The notes below the pieces were generated by a model. It had not been told where the DNA came from and ran no database searches. It was given only the letters and a program-made list of their open reading frames with translations. A DNA stretch of 64,000 nt from contig JAIQFB010000003.1 in the NCBI GenBank assembly GCA_020073485.1, forward strand, positions 141,387 through 205,386, in the 5' to 3' direction. The stretch comes from Terriglobia bacterium (GTDB lineage: Bacteria > Acidobacteriota > Terriglobia > Acidiferrales > UBA7541). The number at the start of each line of letters is the position of its first letter. The first letter of the stretch is position 1. The position numbers and the translations under genes are program-made. Below, piece after piece: positions 63,973-64,000 of this stretch.

Positions 63973-64000
63973 GCCCGCCGCCGGAATTCCGGCGGCGGGC
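63973..64000 (+). terminator. Perfect palindrome at the window edge, likely terminator
   Basis: GCCCGCCGCCGG is followed by AATT and CCGGCGGCGGGC. The 28-nt palindrome starts 17 nt after the stop. Any T-run would lie beyond the window. Confidence 0.65.

Overview
The window is GC-rich bacterial chromosome, most likely from a soil or sediment member of the Acidobacteriota (Terriglobia-like). This is an inference. It rests on the mreBCD-mrdA-rodA-rng order, FecR-domain anchor proteins, an Ig-like/beta-propeller lipoprotein, many Tat-exported proteins, an RNase E/G family enzyme with a very long insertion, and abundant short dispersed palindromic repeats. No rRNA, phage, transposase or CRISPR array was seen. 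One tRNA (Glu, anticodon CTC) is present.

Layout. 1-3130: an edge-truncated lipoprotein and a FecR-domain protein. 3190-7604: a DUF374 acyltransferase, an overlapping folD-coaE-htrA operon, and a sulfite-oxidase-like molybdoenzyme. 7657-11944: a Tat-exported multicopper oxidase, an NmrA-like reductase, and a solitary SIR2-domain gene of visibly lower GC. 12023-22550 (minus strand): FecR-domain protein, mreB, mreC, mreD, mrdA, rodA and rng, the rod-shape/elongation cluster. 22817-27718 (minus strand): three Tat-signal proteins (TIM-barrel isomerase, unknown, amidohydrolase), a cupredoxin-like lipoprotein and a DUF1858-type protein. 28050-31670: carbon-nitrogen hydrolase, PpiD/SurA-like chaperone, small unknown. 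31794-36055: an ABC exporter (ATPase, FtsX-type permease, HlyD-type adaptor). 37003-44190: class V aminotransferase with a coupled unknown, a tiny zinc-ribbon gene, AI-2E-type permease, LonB-like protease with a degenerate ATPase site, a coiled-coil membrane protein and queF.

44459-48654 is the most interesting stretch: a CxxC-rich small protein, then a promoter, a fluoride riboswitch with a competing hairpin, crcB/fluC, two DUF190 genes carrying three DUF190 domains, and a dynamin-like GTPase. One copy of a dispersed repeat sits inside the riboswitch's variable loop. Another copy of the same repeat family appears as an apparent in-frame insertion in the molybdoenzyme gene.

49013-64000: a protein with two CxxCH haem motifs, tRNA-Glu, an mdtABC-type RND efflux operon, a pair of overlapping small membrane-protein genes, an M24-fold protein that has lost most metal ligands, a YbhB/PEBP protein, a secreted carboxypeptidase-regulatory-like protein, a UdgB-type uracil-DNA glycosylase and a small secreted protein ended by a perfect palindrome at the window edge.
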